The notes under the pieces were generated by a model. That model did not search any database and was not told the origin of the DNA. It worked only from the letters and a program-made list of their open reading frames with translations. A DNA stretch of 64,000 bases from JAWKWH01 sp963669455 (GTDB lineage Bacteria > Pseudomonadota > Alphaproteobacteria > Rhizobiales > Rhizobiaceae): assembly GCA_963669455.1 (NCBI GenBank), contig OY770026.1, positions 2,170,001 through 2,234,000 on the forward strand, written 5' to 3'. This document shows, piece after piece, positions 44,483 through 53,161 of this stretch. Within the stretch, counting starts at the first letter, position 1. Each line of letters starts with the position of its first letter. A program made the position numbers and the translations under genes.

Positions 44483-45523
44483 GTGTCAAAAGTCGGAATA
44501 ATTGCCAACCCGGTTTCCGCCCGCGATATTCGCAGGATCATCTCCCATGCCGGCAACCTGCCGATCAATGACCGCGCCAATATCGTGCTTAGAATGCTCA
44601 CCGGTCTTTCTTCCGTCGGGGTCGACGAGGTTTTGATCATGCCGGAAAACGGCGGTATCCGGACCCATTTGATGCGCACGATCAATCGCGAAGAAAAAAT
44701 CGGCGTCCACCGGTTTCCGCGTATTTCCTATCTCGACATGCCGGTGACCGCGACATCGGATGACAGCGCCGAAGCCGCCCGGCAAATGAACGAGATCGGC
44801 GTGGGCGCTATTGTCGTGCTTGGCGGTGACGGCACAAACCGTGTCGTTGTCTCCAAATGCGGCAACACGCCTATCGCCGGCGTTTCGACCGGCACGAACA
44901 ACGCGTTTCCGGAATTGCGTGAACCGACGATTACCGGTCTTGCCGTCGGGCTGGCGGTCACGGGTCAGATCCCGTGCGAACATGCTTTCAGGTTCAACAA
45001 GCGTCTTGAGGTCAGGGTCAATGACCAACGCGAAATCGCGCTTGTCGATGTGGCGGTCGTCGCCGATCGGTTTATCGGCGCACGCGCAATCTGGAAAACG
45101 GAGAGTTTTCGCGACCTGTTTGTGACATTCGGCCGCCCCGACGGGATTGGCATGTCGTCGATTGTCGGCCTTCTGGCGCCGCTCGACCGGGAAACGCCGG
45201 AGGGCCGGCGCATTCAGCTGGCGCCTCTGGAGAAGGCCTCCCGTCGGATGATCGCGCCGATCGCACCGGGGCTGATTGAGGAGATCGGTATTGATTTCAT
45301 CGAAAAAATGAACCCGAATGAAATCTACCTGCCAAGTGTATCGGCTGGGTCGTTTGCGCTTGATGGCGAGCGTGAGTTGACATTTAACGAGACAGACGAT
45401 GTCAGTATCCGGCTTCAGCCCGATGCATTTCGGACAATCGATGTGCCCGGTTGCATGGCCTATGCGGCCAAGCACTGCCTGTTAACCAGCGAAGCCGAAG
45501 CTCGGCTGCGCCTAGCTCAGTAA
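44483..45523 (+). CDS. acoX: AcoX, ATP-NAD kinase-like protein of the acetoin operon
   Basis: The 346-residue AcoX is related to NAD kinase (IVVLGGDGTNRVV, GVSTGTNNAFPE) and is always found first in acetoin clusters; its role in acetoin catabolism is unclear, and it may phosphorylate a small cofactor. The GTG at 44483 is preferred because GAGAGG precedes it and the predicted sigma-54 transcript starts near 44465; an ATG at 44462 would be at or before the transcript start. It heads acoX-A-B-C. Confidence 0.88.
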   Translation: MSKVGIIANPVSARDIRRIISHAGNLPINDRANIVLRMLTGLSSVGVDEVLIMPENGGIRTHLMRTINREEKIGVHRFPRISYLDMPVTATSDDSAEAARQMNEIGVGAIVVLGGDGTNRVVVSKCGNTPIAGVSTGTNNAFPELREPTITGLAVGLAVTGQIPCEHAFRFNKRLEVRVNDQREIALVDVAVVADRFIGARAIWKTESFRDLFVTFGRPDGIGMSSIVGLLAPLDRETPEGRRIQLAPLEKASRRMIAPIAPGLIEEIGIDFIEKMNPNEIYLPSVSAGSFALDGERELTFNETDDVSIRLQPDAFRTIDVPGCMAYAAKHCLLTSEAEARLRLAQ

Positions 45524-45539
45524 ACAAAGGGAGGACCTC

Positions 45540-46520
45540 ATGAGCAATCCGTTTCCACTGGAAAAAGATAGACTTCTGGAAGCCTATCGCCGCATGAAAA
45601 CCATCCGCGAATTCGAGGAGCGGCTGCATGTTGATTTCGGCCGCGGCGATATTCCGGGATTTGTGCATCTTTATGCTGGTGAAGAAGCTGCCGGTGTCGG
45701 CATCATGATGCATCTGCAAGACCATGACCGGATCGCCTCGACGCACCGCGGGCATGGACATTGCATCGCCAAGGGCGTGGATGTGAAAGGGATGATGGCC
45801 GAAATCTACGGCAAGACGACGGGTTCGTGCGCCGGTAAGGGCGGTTCCATGCATATCGCTGACCTGTCCAAGGGAATGATGGGCGCAAATGGCATTCTGG
45901 GCGCCGGCGCACCGCTGATTTGCGGTGCTGCGCTTGCCGCTCAAAAACTGGGTCACGACGGTGTCGGGATCACGTTCTTCGGCGATGGCGCATCCAATCA
46001 GGGAACGGTTCTGGAATCGATGAACCTGGCTGCCGTGTGGAATTTGCCGGCGATTTTCGTGGTTGAAAACAATGGATACGCTGAATCCACATCGGTCGAC
46101 TACGCCGTGGCGTCTGATTCCTATGTCGATCGCGCCACCGGGTTCGGCATGCCGGGCATCACCGTTGATGGCACTGATTTCTTTGCGGTTTTCGAAGCTG
46201 CTGGCGAAATCATAAAGCGGGCACGCGAAGGCGCTGGCCCGACGCTGATGGAGTGCAAGATGATCCGTTTCTTCGGACACTTTGAGGGAGATGCGCAGAC
46301 CTATCGCGCGCCGGGTGAAACCGAGGACGACCGCAAGAACCGCGATTGCATCAAGATTTTCCGCGCCAAAGTGACCGAGGCCGGGGTTACAACTGATGCG
46401 GAGTTGGACGCCATCGACAAGGAGGTTCTCCAACTGATCGAGGATGCCGTCGAGGAGGCAAAGGCCGCTCCGCTTCCAGGGCCTGAGGAACTGACCAACG
46501 ACGTGTACGTCGCCTACTGA
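45540..46520 (+). CDS. acoA: Acetoin dehydrogenase E1 component alpha subunit
   Basis: The 326-residue ThDP-dependent E1 alpha subunit cleaves acetoin oxidatively to acetaldehyde and a lipoyl-bound acetyl group. The ThDP motif is FFGDGASNQGTVLESMNLAAVWNLP...ENN, and the phosphorylation-loop region and MRRMKTIREFEERL-like opening are typical. GGGAGG precedes the ATG. It pairs with acoB directly downstream, forming the alpha2beta2 E1 enzyme. ThDP for it would come from the flanking thi operons. Confidence 0.93.
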   Translation: MSNPFPLEKDRLLEAYRRMKTIREFEERLHVDFGRGDIPGFVHLYAGEEAAGVGIMMHLQDHDRIASTHRGHGHCIAKGVDVKGMMAEIYGKTTGSCAGKGGSMHIADLSKGMMGANGILGAGAPLICGAALAAQKLGHDGVGITFFGDGASNQGTVLESMNLAAVWNLPAIFVVENNGYAESTSVDYAVASDSYVDRATGFGMPGITVDGTDFFAVFEAAGEIIKRAREGAGPTLMECKMIRFFGHFEGDAQTYRAPGETEDDRKNRDCIKIFRAKVTEAGVTTDAELDAIDKEVLQLIEDAVEEAKAAPLPGPEELTNDVYVAY

Positions 46521-46551
46521 CACGTCAAACCAAAAGGAAGGAGAAAAGAAA

Positions 46552-47559
46552 ATGGCACGTACACTGAGCATGAAAGATGCGGTCAACGAAGCAATTGACC
46601 AGGAAATGGCCCGTGACAAAACGGTCGTCATGATGGGTGAAGACATTGTCGGAGGCGCCGGTGCGCCCGGCGAAGACGATGCCTGGGGCGGTGTTTTGGG
46701 TGTTTCAAAGGGGCTTTATCACAAACATCCAAATCAGATGATCGATACGCCGCTTTCTGAAAGCGCCTATGTCGGTGCGGCTATCGGTGCTGCCGCCTGC
46801 GGCCTGCGTCCCGTCGCCGAACTGATGTTCATCGATTTCATGGGCGTCTGTCTTGACCAGATTTATAACCAGGCGGCCAAATTCCGTTACATGTTTGGCG
46901 GCAAGGCCGAAACACCGGTCGTCATCCGCGCCATGTGCGGTGCGGGCTTCAGGGCTGCTGCCCAGCACAGTCAGATGCTGACGCCCATCTTTACCCACAT
47001 TCCGGGGTTGAAAGTCGTCTGCCCGTCAAACGCCTATGACACCAAGGGGCTTTTGATTCAGTCCATCCGCGACAATGATCCGGTGATTTTCCTTGAGCAC
47101 AAAAACCTCTACGCCTCTGAGACTGACGTGCCCGAGGAGCCCTATGCCATTCCCTTTGGCGAAGCGAATATTGCAAGGGAAGGCAGTGATGTAACCATCG
47201 TCGCTTATGGGTTGATGGTTCCAAATTCACTGGCAGCAGCCGAGACGTTGAAGAAGGAAGGGATTGACGCGGAAGTCATCGATCTTCGCACCCTGTCGCC
47301 GATCGATATGGAGACGGTGATCGAAAGCGTCGAGGAGACCGGCCGGCTGGTCTGCGTCGACGAAGCCAACCCGCGCTGCTCGATTGCATCCGATATTTCC
47401 GCGACAGTTGCCCAGGACGCCTTCAAGGCTTTGAAGGCGCCAATTGCCATGGTGACCGCGCCCCATGCGCCGGTACCGTTTTCGCCGTCGCTGGAGGATA
47501 TCTATATCCCGTCACCCGATCGCATCGCTGATGCGGTGCGCAAGACAGTGGGAGCGTAA
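46552..47559 (+). CDS. acoB: Acetoin dehydrogenase E1 component beta subunit
   Basis: The 335-residue transketolase-like beta subunit of the acetoin dehydrogenase E1 has GEDIVGGAGAPGEDDAWGG, TPLSESAYVGAAIGAA and the transketolase C-terminal block GLMVPNSLAAAETLKKEGIDAEVIDLRTLSPID. AGGAGA precedes the ATG. It is separated from acoA by 31 bases and from acoC by five. Confidence 0.94.
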   Translation: MARTLSMKDAVNEAIDQEMARDKTVVMMGEDIVGGAGAPGEDDAWGGVLGVSKGLYHKHPNQMIDTPLSESAYVGAAIGAAACGLRPVAELMFIDFMGVCLDQIYNQAAKFRYMFGGKAETPVVIRAMCGAGFRAAAQHSQMLTPIFTHIPGLKVVCPSNAYDTKGLLIQSIRDNDPVIFLEHKNLYASETDVPEEPYAIPFGEANIAREGSDVTIVAYGLMVPNSLAAAETLKKEGIDAEVIDLRTLSPIDMETVIESVEETGRLVCVDEANPRCSIASDISATVAQDAFKALKAPIAMVTAPHAPVPFSPSLEDIYIPSPDRIADAVRKTVGA

Positions 47560-47564
47560 GCTTA

Positions 47565-48665
47565 ATGAGTGACAAGATCACGCCTATCTTGATGCCGAAA
47601 TGGGGGCTCTCCATGAAGGAGGGCACCCTGTCGGGCTGGCACGTCGAAGAAGGCACCGAAATCTCGCCCGGTGACGAGATCATGGATGTCGAAACCGACA
47701 AGATTGCAAATATCGTGGAGGCCGCCGATGGCGGCCTTCTGCGGCGGCGCGTGGGCAAGGACGGCGAAGTCTATCCGGTGCAGGCCCTATTGGGCGTCAT
47801 GGCTCCTCAATCCGTGCCGGATTCTGAGGTTGATGCCTATATTGATGCCTTTGAAATGCCGGAAATCGAAGAGGATGAAGATACCGGTCCGGCGCATGAA
47901 TTTGCCGAACTTGCCGTTGGCCGTATTCGCTATGTGGAACGAAACGGCGAGGGGACACCGGTGGTCCTGATTCACGGTTTCGGTGGCGATCTGGACAATT
48001 GGCTGTTTAACATCGATGCCCTGTCAGAGGCCGGGCCTGTTTATGCGTTGGATCTTCCCGGTCACGGTCAGTCCATCAAGGCCATCGAAGACCCGGAAGC
48101 GGCCACCATGGTCAGCGCGGTTATCCAGTTGCTAGATCATCTCGGTGTCGAAAAAGCCCATCTGGTGGGCCATTCGATGGGCGGGCTGGTATCAGGTCTT
48201 GTCGCAATCAAAGCGCCCGACAGAGTGTCTTCGCTGACCTTGATCTGCTCTGCCGGTCTCGGGTCCGACATCAATGGCGATTACATCCATGGCTTTGTCA
48301 CATCTCTTAGCCGTAAACAGCTCAAGCCCCATCTGAAAGCATTGTTTGCAGATGAGAGCCTTGTCAGCCGGTCGATGGTTGACGATTTGCTCAAATACAA
48401 ACGCCTGGATGGCGTCGATACTTTCCTTGATGTCCTGTCGGCAAATATGTTTGCCAATGGGCGCCAGTCGGCCACCATTTCGGAAGATTTGGAAAAATTG
48501 TCGTGTCCGATCCGCATCATCTGGGGCGAAGAAGATAGCGTCATCCCTCGCTCTCACGCCGATGCGGTTGCCGGCGCGGATGTCACCGTGATCGAAAATG
48601 CCGGTCACATGGTTCAGATGGAAAATGCCGCCAGGGTCAACGAGTTGATCAAGGGCGGCCTTTAG
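47565..48665 (+). CDS. acoC: Acetoin dehydrogenase E2 component (lipoyl domain plus alpha/beta hydrolase fold)
   Basis: The 366-residue AcoC has an N-terminal biotinyl/lipoyl domain with Lys46 (VETDKIAN) and, from about residue 120, an alpha/beta-hydrolase fold with nucleophile Ser204 in GHSMGG and the catalytic His near the C terminus (NAGHMVQME). AcoC proteins of this form replace the classic chloramphenicol-acetyltransferase-like E2 core in acetoin operons; the lipoyl arm carries acetyl from AcoAB to CoA. No E3 (acoL) gene is in the cluster, so a dihydrolipoyl dehydrogenase from elsewhere must serve. Confidence 0.92.
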   Translation: MSDKITPILMPKWGLSMKEGTLSGWHVEEGTEISPGDEIMDVETDKIANIVEAADGGLLRRRVGKDGEVYPVQALLGVMAPQSVPDSEVDAYIDAFEMPEIEEDEDTGPAHEFAELAVGRIRYVERNGEGTPVVLIHGFGGDLDNWLFNIDALSEAGPVYALDLPGHGQSIKAIEDPEAATMVSAVIQLLDHLGVEKAHLVGHSMGGLVSGLVAIKAPDRVSSLTLICSAGLGSDINGDYIHGFVTSLSRKQLKPHLKALFADESLVSRSMVDDLLKYKRLDGVDTFLDVLSANMFANGRQSATISEDLEKLSCPIRIIWGEEDSVIPRSHADAVAGADVTVIENAGHMVQMENAARVNELIKGGL

Positions 48666-48694
48666 CCGGTAGAGCCTGATTGAAGGAAGTTTAG

Positions 48695-49027
48695 ATGACG
48701 ACGCAAAAAGAAAAGCTGGCCGAGGTGAATGGGCGCCTCGTGAACTTGTTCAGAGCCGATCAAAAAACGATGATGGCATTCAAATCCCTGTCAGACACTG
48801 CTGTCAGGGAAGCAGGTTTGTCGACCGCGTTAAAGGAACTGATTGCCGTTGCGATCGCTGCCGCGCGCGGCTGCGAGGACTGCATACTCCATCATGTCGG
48901 TGAAGCCAAAAAACACGGGGCCGATCGTGAAACGCTGATTGAGGTGGTTGCGGTCACGGTTGAAATGTCAGGCGGGCCTGGCGCGGTCTATGCCGCCAAA
49001 GCGCTGGACGCTTTCGACAATCTTTAG
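48695..49027 (+). CDS. AhpD-like/carboxymuconolactone decarboxylase-family protein
   Basis: The 110-residue CMD/AhpD-fold protein carries the redox CxxC-x2-H signature of the peroxidase type (ARGCEDCILHHV), with a regular helical frame (MMAFKSLSDTAVREAGLSTALKELIAVA). AhpD proteins transfer electrons from lipoylated E2 subunits to peroxiredoxin, so its place directly after acoC may reflect recycling through the lipoyl arm. It lies 29 bases past acoC on the same strand. Confidence 0.85.
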   Translation: MTTQKEKLAEVNGRLVNLFRADQKTMMAFKSLSDTAVREAGLSTALKELIAVAIAAARGCEDCILHHVGEAKKHGADRETLIEVVAVTVEMSGGPGAVYAAKALDAFDNL

Positions 49028-49234
49028 GAAAAGGCGATATTTGGAGCGGATCGCAGTTGCCGGTCCGCGCCCGCCGGTGCGTGCTTTAAAAAGGCGCCAG
49101 CCGATCAGATGCCAGTCCGTGATTCGTGTTCAGCAAAAAAGTTTGCTAGCATGATTTCATAAAATAACAATGACGATCTGGCCGCGTATGCGAGCCATCC
49201 GAGGGAACGTCATCACTTGGGGAGGAGTGATGCC

Positions 49235-50971
49235 ATGACCGATTTGACTGCTTTCGAGCAGCATGTGAAAGAAATAACAAGGGCTGCTGAGGGGGGTGAA
49301 ACCAGCAGGGACCCGGATGTTGTGCGCTCATGGTTACGGTGCCTCAACGATTACAGTCTTGACCCCGAACATAAGGGGGAGGCGCGCATCGTGCCGGAGC
49401 ATGTGCTGCGCGAACACCAGCAGGACGCCGAAGAACTTCTCTCAATCGCCCGGTTTGGCATGGAAGATCTGTACCGCCGGGTCAATTCAATGGGCTATGT
49501 GCTTTTGCTGACGGATTCCCGCGGCGTGACGGTCGATTTCATTGGTGATGAGAAAGTCGACCGGGAATTAAAGCGCGCGGGCCTTTATATCGGCTCTGAA
49601 TGGAGTGAAGAAAATGCCGGCACATGCGGTGTCGGCGCCTGTTTGACCTCTGGCGAGGCAATTGTCATCCATCAAAGCGACCATTTCGACATAGCGCATA
49701 CGCCACTGTCGTGTACCTCGGCGCCGATCTATGATCCGGTTGGAACATTGATCGGAGTGCTTGATGTTTCGCTTTTGATGTCGCCAACGGAAAAATACAG
49801 TCAGGCACTGACGCTGGAGGTTGTCAAATCCTGTGTGCGCAGGATTGAGTTGGCAAACCTGATTTCGTCGCGCAAATCGGATGTCATTTTGCGGCTAAGC
49901 CCTGCGTCGGAGTTTTTGGGCGTTGATCCGAACTGCGCCATTTCCATTGCCGGAGATGGCACGATATCAGGGTTGACCCATGGCGCTCAAAAAATGTTCA
50001 CCAATACTCTGGGGTTAAGCTGGAAAAAAGGTTTGAGCCTGGTCGGGCGGCCGTTTGAAGATGTGTTCCAGTTCGATTTTGATGATTTGCCCGGCCTGAT
50101 CGGCGCCAATACGCCTGGTGAACAGGCGCTTGAGACCGTCGACGGGAAAATTATTTTCGCCGACGTCAAGCCACCAACCAGGTCGGCCAAAATAACTCCG
50201 CCTGGCTCATTGCCGCGGGCGCTTGAACACATTCACGGCGGCGACCCGGTCATGGCCAGCCTGGCTTCCAAGGCTGCCCGCATCATCGACAAACAAATCA
50301 GCATAATCCTTGAAGGTGAGACCGGGGTTGGCAAAGAGTTCGTTGCTCAGGCTTTGCACGAAGCGCGCAAGAAAAAGGGAGCGTTTGTCGCGGTTAACTG
50401 CGCGGCACTTCCAGAAGCGCTGATCGAAAGCGAACTATTTGGCTATGCGCCTAATTCGTTCACGGGCGCGCACGCGAAAGGAAAAAAGGGCCTCATCGAG
50501 CAGGCCAATGGCGGCACGCTTTTCCTTGATGAAATCGGCGACATGCCGCTGGTGCTACAGGCGCGTCTGTTGCGCGTTTTGGCCGAACGCGAAGTGATGG
50601 CGGTCGGCGCGACAAAACCGGTTCCAGTAGACATAAATGTCATCTCGGCCTCACACCGAAATTTAAAGGAACTCGTTGACACCGGCCAGTTCCGCCAGGA
50701 TCTCTACTACCGTCTGAACGGCTTCGTACTCAGCATACCCGCCGTGCGGGACCGGCAGGATAAATCCTGGCTTATCCGCCAAATTTCCACACTGGTGTCG
50801 AAGGAAGAGCCGCTCCGGTTCTCAAAAGACGCCGAAAAAGCGCTTTGTTACTATGGTTGGCCAGGCAATATCCGAGAAATGATCAACGTCTTCGAATTGT
50901 GCCTGGCGCTGTCTGACGGGCAAATCATCACCGTTGACGACTTGCCCGAACAGGTCGTTAAATTGGGCTGA
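49235..50971 (+). CDS. acoR: AcoR-type sigma-54 activator lacking a DNA-binding domain
   Basis: This 578-residue enhancer-binding-type activator has an N-terminal GAF-like sensory half, then an AAA+ domain with Walker A GETGVGKE (residue 361), NSFTGA (residue 407) in place of GAFTGA, Walker B TLFLDEIGDMPL and the WPGNIREM sensor II. The chain stops at DDLPEQVVKLG, just after the AAA+ lid. The Fis-type helix-turn-helix normally found next (about 60-80 residues) is absent, and the following bases run straight into a TPP-riboswitch leader, so it is not a simple frameshift. GGGGAGGAG precedes the chosen ATG. It sits at the end of the aco cluster. Confidence 0.9.
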   Translation: MTDLTAFEQHVKEITRAAEGGETSRDPDVVRSWLRCLNDYSLDPEHKGEARIVPEHVLREHQQDAEELLSIARFGMEDLYRRVNSMGYVLLLTDSRGVTVDFIGDEKVDRELKRAGLYIGSEWSEENAGTCGVGACLTSGEAIVIHQSDHFDIAHTPLSCTSAPIYDPVGTLIGVLDVSLLMSPTEKYSQALTLEVVKSCVRRIELANLISSRKSDVILRLSPASEFLGVDPNCAISIAGDGTISGLTHGAQKMFTNTLGLSWKKGLSLVGRPFEDVFQFDFDDLPGLIGANTPGEQALETVDGKIIFADVKPPTRSAKITPPGSLPRALEHIHGGDPVMASLASKAARIIDKQISIILEGETGVGKEFVAQALHEARKKKGAFVAVNCAALPEALIESELFGYAPNSFTGAHAKGKKGLIEQANGGTLFLDEIGDMPLVLQARLLRVLAEREVMAVGATKPVPVDINVISASHRNLKELVDTGQFRQDLYYRLNGFVLSIPAVRDRQDKSWLIRQISTLVSKEEPLRFSKDAEKALCYYGWPGNIREMINVFELCLALSDGQIITVDDLPEQVVKLG

Positions 50972-51013
50972 CACTTTGGCCATGTCTGACCTTCGTCAGT
51001 GGTCTCAATACTT

Positions 51014-51042
51014 TTGACAAGGATGACGCAGGTCTGTAGATA
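51014..51042 (+). promoter_or_regulatory. Sigma-70 promoter of the second thi operon
   Basis: TTGACA (51014-51019), a 17-bp spacer and TAGATA (51037-51042) match the promoter of the first thi operon and belong to the duplicated leader. Confidence 0.68.
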
Positions 51043-51046
51043 AAAG

Positions 51047-51133
51047 ACTTCTGTTGGGGTGCCCCCGCAAGGGCTGAGATGCGAAGAGCGAACCCATTGA
51101 ACCTGAACCGGTTAGGACCGGCGGAGGAAACAG
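51047..51133 (+). promoter_or_regulatory. TPP riboswitch (THI element), copy 2
   Basis: The leader has the same THI-box core as copy 1, with two extra C residues in a loop and a few substitutions. It controls thiD-thiO-thiS-thiG. It begins under 80 bases after the acoR stop. Confidence 0.95.
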
Positions 51134-51204
51134 TCATCTGACCATCAGGTCGGTTCGCCGCTCCCCCGCCAGCGCCTCACCACAGCAAGTTGGAATGGGC
51201 AAAC

Positions 51205-52002
51205 GTGACCGCAATTGCACTGACAATCGCCGGCTCCGACAGCGGTGGCGGTGCTGGTATCCAGGCTGATTTGAAGGCGTTTTCAGCGCTTGGCGTCTAT
51301 GGCTGCAGCGTTATCTCGGCTGTGACCGCACAAAACACAAAAAATGTCACCGCAATCCATCCGGTTCCCCCGGACATCATCGCATCGCAGATCGATACGG
51401 TGCTCGCCGATATTGCCGTCGACGCGATAAAGATCGGAATGCTGGGGGATTGCGGCGCTATTGAATGCGTCGCCGATGCGATTTCTTCATTTGACGGTCC
51501 GATCGTGCTTGATCCCGTGATGATTGCCAAATCGGGCGATGCGCTTTTGCCGGCCAGCGCGGTTTCGGCATTGCGCGAGCATTTGCTGCCGCGGGCAACG
51601 GTGCTGACACCCAATATTCCCGAAGCGGCCAGTCTTCTTGGCGTGGCGGAGGTTTTTGACAGCGAGGCGTTGCGGCAGCAGGCCGAAACGCTGCTTGGCT
51701 ATGGCCCCCGGGCGGTGCTGATGAAAGGCGGGCACGGCAAGGGTGATCTCTGTACGGATTGGCTGATCACGGCCGATGACGCCATTTCGCTTCAGTCAGA
51801 GCGTGTGGACACCAAGAACACGCACGGTACTGGATGTTCCTATTCGGCGGCGATTGCCGCTGAATTGGCGAAGGGCGATGCGCTCAAACCCGCCATTCGC
51901 TCCGCCCATGGCTGGCTGCACGAGGCGATAAAGCGGGCAGACGATCTGGACATAGGCCAGGGACACGGGCCTGTGCATCATTTCCACGAGGTGTGGCGAT
52001 GA
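51205..52002 (+). CDS. thiD: Hydroxymethylpyrimidine (phosphate) kinase
   Basis: The 265-residue ribokinase-fold ThiD phosphorylates HMP and HMP-phosphate. Seen are TIAGSDSGGGAGIQADLKAF, QNTKNVTAIHPVP, DPVMIAKSGDALL, TPNIPEA and the anion-hole TKNTHGTGCSYSAAI. The GTG at 51205 is chosen since it begins at the first strand of the fold; the in-frame TTG at 51190 lies in the duplicated leader. It is first after the second TPP riboswitch, and its stop overlaps the thiO start as ATGA. No thiC is visible, so HMP must come from salvage by TenA/ThiXYZ or from a thiC elsewhere. Confidence 0.94.
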   Translation: MTAIALTIAGSDSGGGAGIQADLKAFSALGVYGCSVISAVTAQNTKNVTAIHPVPPDIIASQIDTVLADIAVDAIKIGMLGDCGAIECVADAISSFDGPIVLDPVMIAKSGDALLPASAVSALREHLLPRATVLTPNIPEAASLLGVAEVFDSEALRQQAETLLGYGPRAVLMKGGHGKGDLCTDWLITADDAISLQSERVDTKNTHGTGCSYSAAIAAELAKGDALKPAIRSAHGWLHEAIKRADDLDIGQGHGPVHHFHEVWR

Positions 52003-52979
52003 GTGAGCCGGTAACTGTTCTTGGATGCGGCGTGGCCGGTCTTTGCGTTGCAGCGGAACTGACAAGCCGCGGGTTTGACGTTCGCATGGTCGATCCTGAG
52101 CTGGGCCCGGGGCCTGAAAGCTGCTCCTGGTGGGCTGGCGGCATGCTGGCACCCGATTGCGAAGCCGAACAGGCCGAAGAGCCCGTTGTCAGGCTTGGCC
52201 GCGAAGCAAGCGCCTGGTGGCAGGGGCAGGGCGTACCGGTCACCTATAATGGGTCTCTTGTCGTCGCACTTGAGCGCGATCACGGTGAGCTTGCCCGCTT
52301 TGCCAGGAGAACGCAAAATCACGACAGGCTCGACCGCGAGCAGATCGCTCACCTGGAGCCGCATCTGTCGGAGCGGTTCGACGCCGCCCTACACATGACG
52401 GCTGAGGCCCATCTCAATCCGCGAGCAGCCATTTTGGGCCTCAGGGATATGCTGGCCGGCAAAGGCGTTGATGTGACTGATGATGCGCGCATTCAGGGCC
52501 AGGTTATCGATTGCACCGGACTGGCGGCGAAAAACCATCTTCCGGGTCTCCGTGGCGTCAAGGGCGAGATGGCCATCCTCAAAACGAATGATGTTGCGCT
52601 GGCCCGGCCAGTGCGGCTTTTGCATCCGCGGTTTCCGCTTTATATCGTTCCGCGCGGCGACGGCATTTTCATGCTTGGCGCCACCCAGATCGAAAGCGGT
52701 GAGCGCGACCGCGCGACAGTCCGCTCGGTGGTTGAACTGCTGAATGCAGCCTATGCACTGCACCCGGCCTTTGCCGAGGCTGAGATTGAGGAAATCGGCG
52801 TCGATGCGCGGCCTGCTTTCGCCGACAACCTGCCGCGTATTACCAAGGGCAAGGACCGGATCTTTGTCAACGGTCTGTTCCGTCACGGCTATTTGTTGGC
52901 ACCGGCACTGGCGCGCATGGTGGGCGATTATCTGACAAAGGGCATGATCCCGGAGGTTTGGCATGAAAATAACGGTTAA
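51999..52979 (+). CDS. thiO: Glycine oxidase ThiO
   Basis: The 326-residue D-amino-acid-oxidase-fold flavoprotein makes dehydroglycine for the thiazole. The Rossmann dinucleotide site is VTVLGCGVAGLCVAAEL, and SCSWWAGGMLAPDCE and the C-terminal VNGLFRHGYLLAPALARMVGDYL are family marks. The ATG overlaps the thiD stop, and the gene runs 17 bases into thiS, so the operon is tightly coupled. Aerobic thiazole synthesis (ThiO rather than ThiH) is indicated. Confidence 0.93.
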   Translation: MSEPVTVLGCGVAGLCVAAELTSRGFDVRMVDPELGPGPESCSWWAGGMLAPDCEAEQAEEPVVRLGREASAWWQGQGVPVTYNGSLVVALERDHGELARFARRTQNHDRLDREQIAHLEPHLSERFDAALHMTAEAHLNPRAAILGLRDMLAGKGVDVTDDARIQGQVIDCTGLAAKNHLPGLRGVKGEMAILKTNDVALARPVRLLHPRFPLYIVPRGDGIFMLGATQIESGERDRATVRSVVELLNAAYALHPAFAEAEIEEIGVDARPAFADNLPRITKGKDRIFVNGLFRHGYLLAPALARMVGDYLTKGMIPEVWHENNG

Positions 52980-53160
52980 TGGCGAAATGCTGGAGGTTGC
53001 AGCACAAACGCTTGCCGGCGCGCTGGAGGAGCTGGGCCATGGAAATGCCCGGGTGGCAACGGCGGTCAATGAGGCCTTTGTGCCTGTTGCCGCGCGCAGC
53101 CGCCATACGCTTTCTGAAGGCGACCGGGTAGAAATCGTCGCGCCACGGCAGGGAGGCTGA
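52963..53160 (+). CDS. thiS: Sulfur carrier protein ThiS
   Basis: The 65-residue ubiquitin-like ThiS ends in Gly-Gly, which is adenylated and thiocarboxylated by ThiF. The MKITVNGE opening and LSEGDRVEIVAPRQGG close are typical. It overlaps the end of thiO and is one base from thiG. Confidence 0.95.
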   Translation: MKITVNGEMLEVAAQTLAGALEELGHGNARVATAVNEAFVPVAARSRHTLSEGDRVEIVAPRQGG

Positions 53161-53161
53161 C

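Noticed and set aside
49235..50971. acoR as a frameshifted pseudogene
   Set aside because: All AAA+ motifs are intact, the stop comes right after the lid, and no helix-turn-helix remnant exists in any frame before the riboswitch leader.
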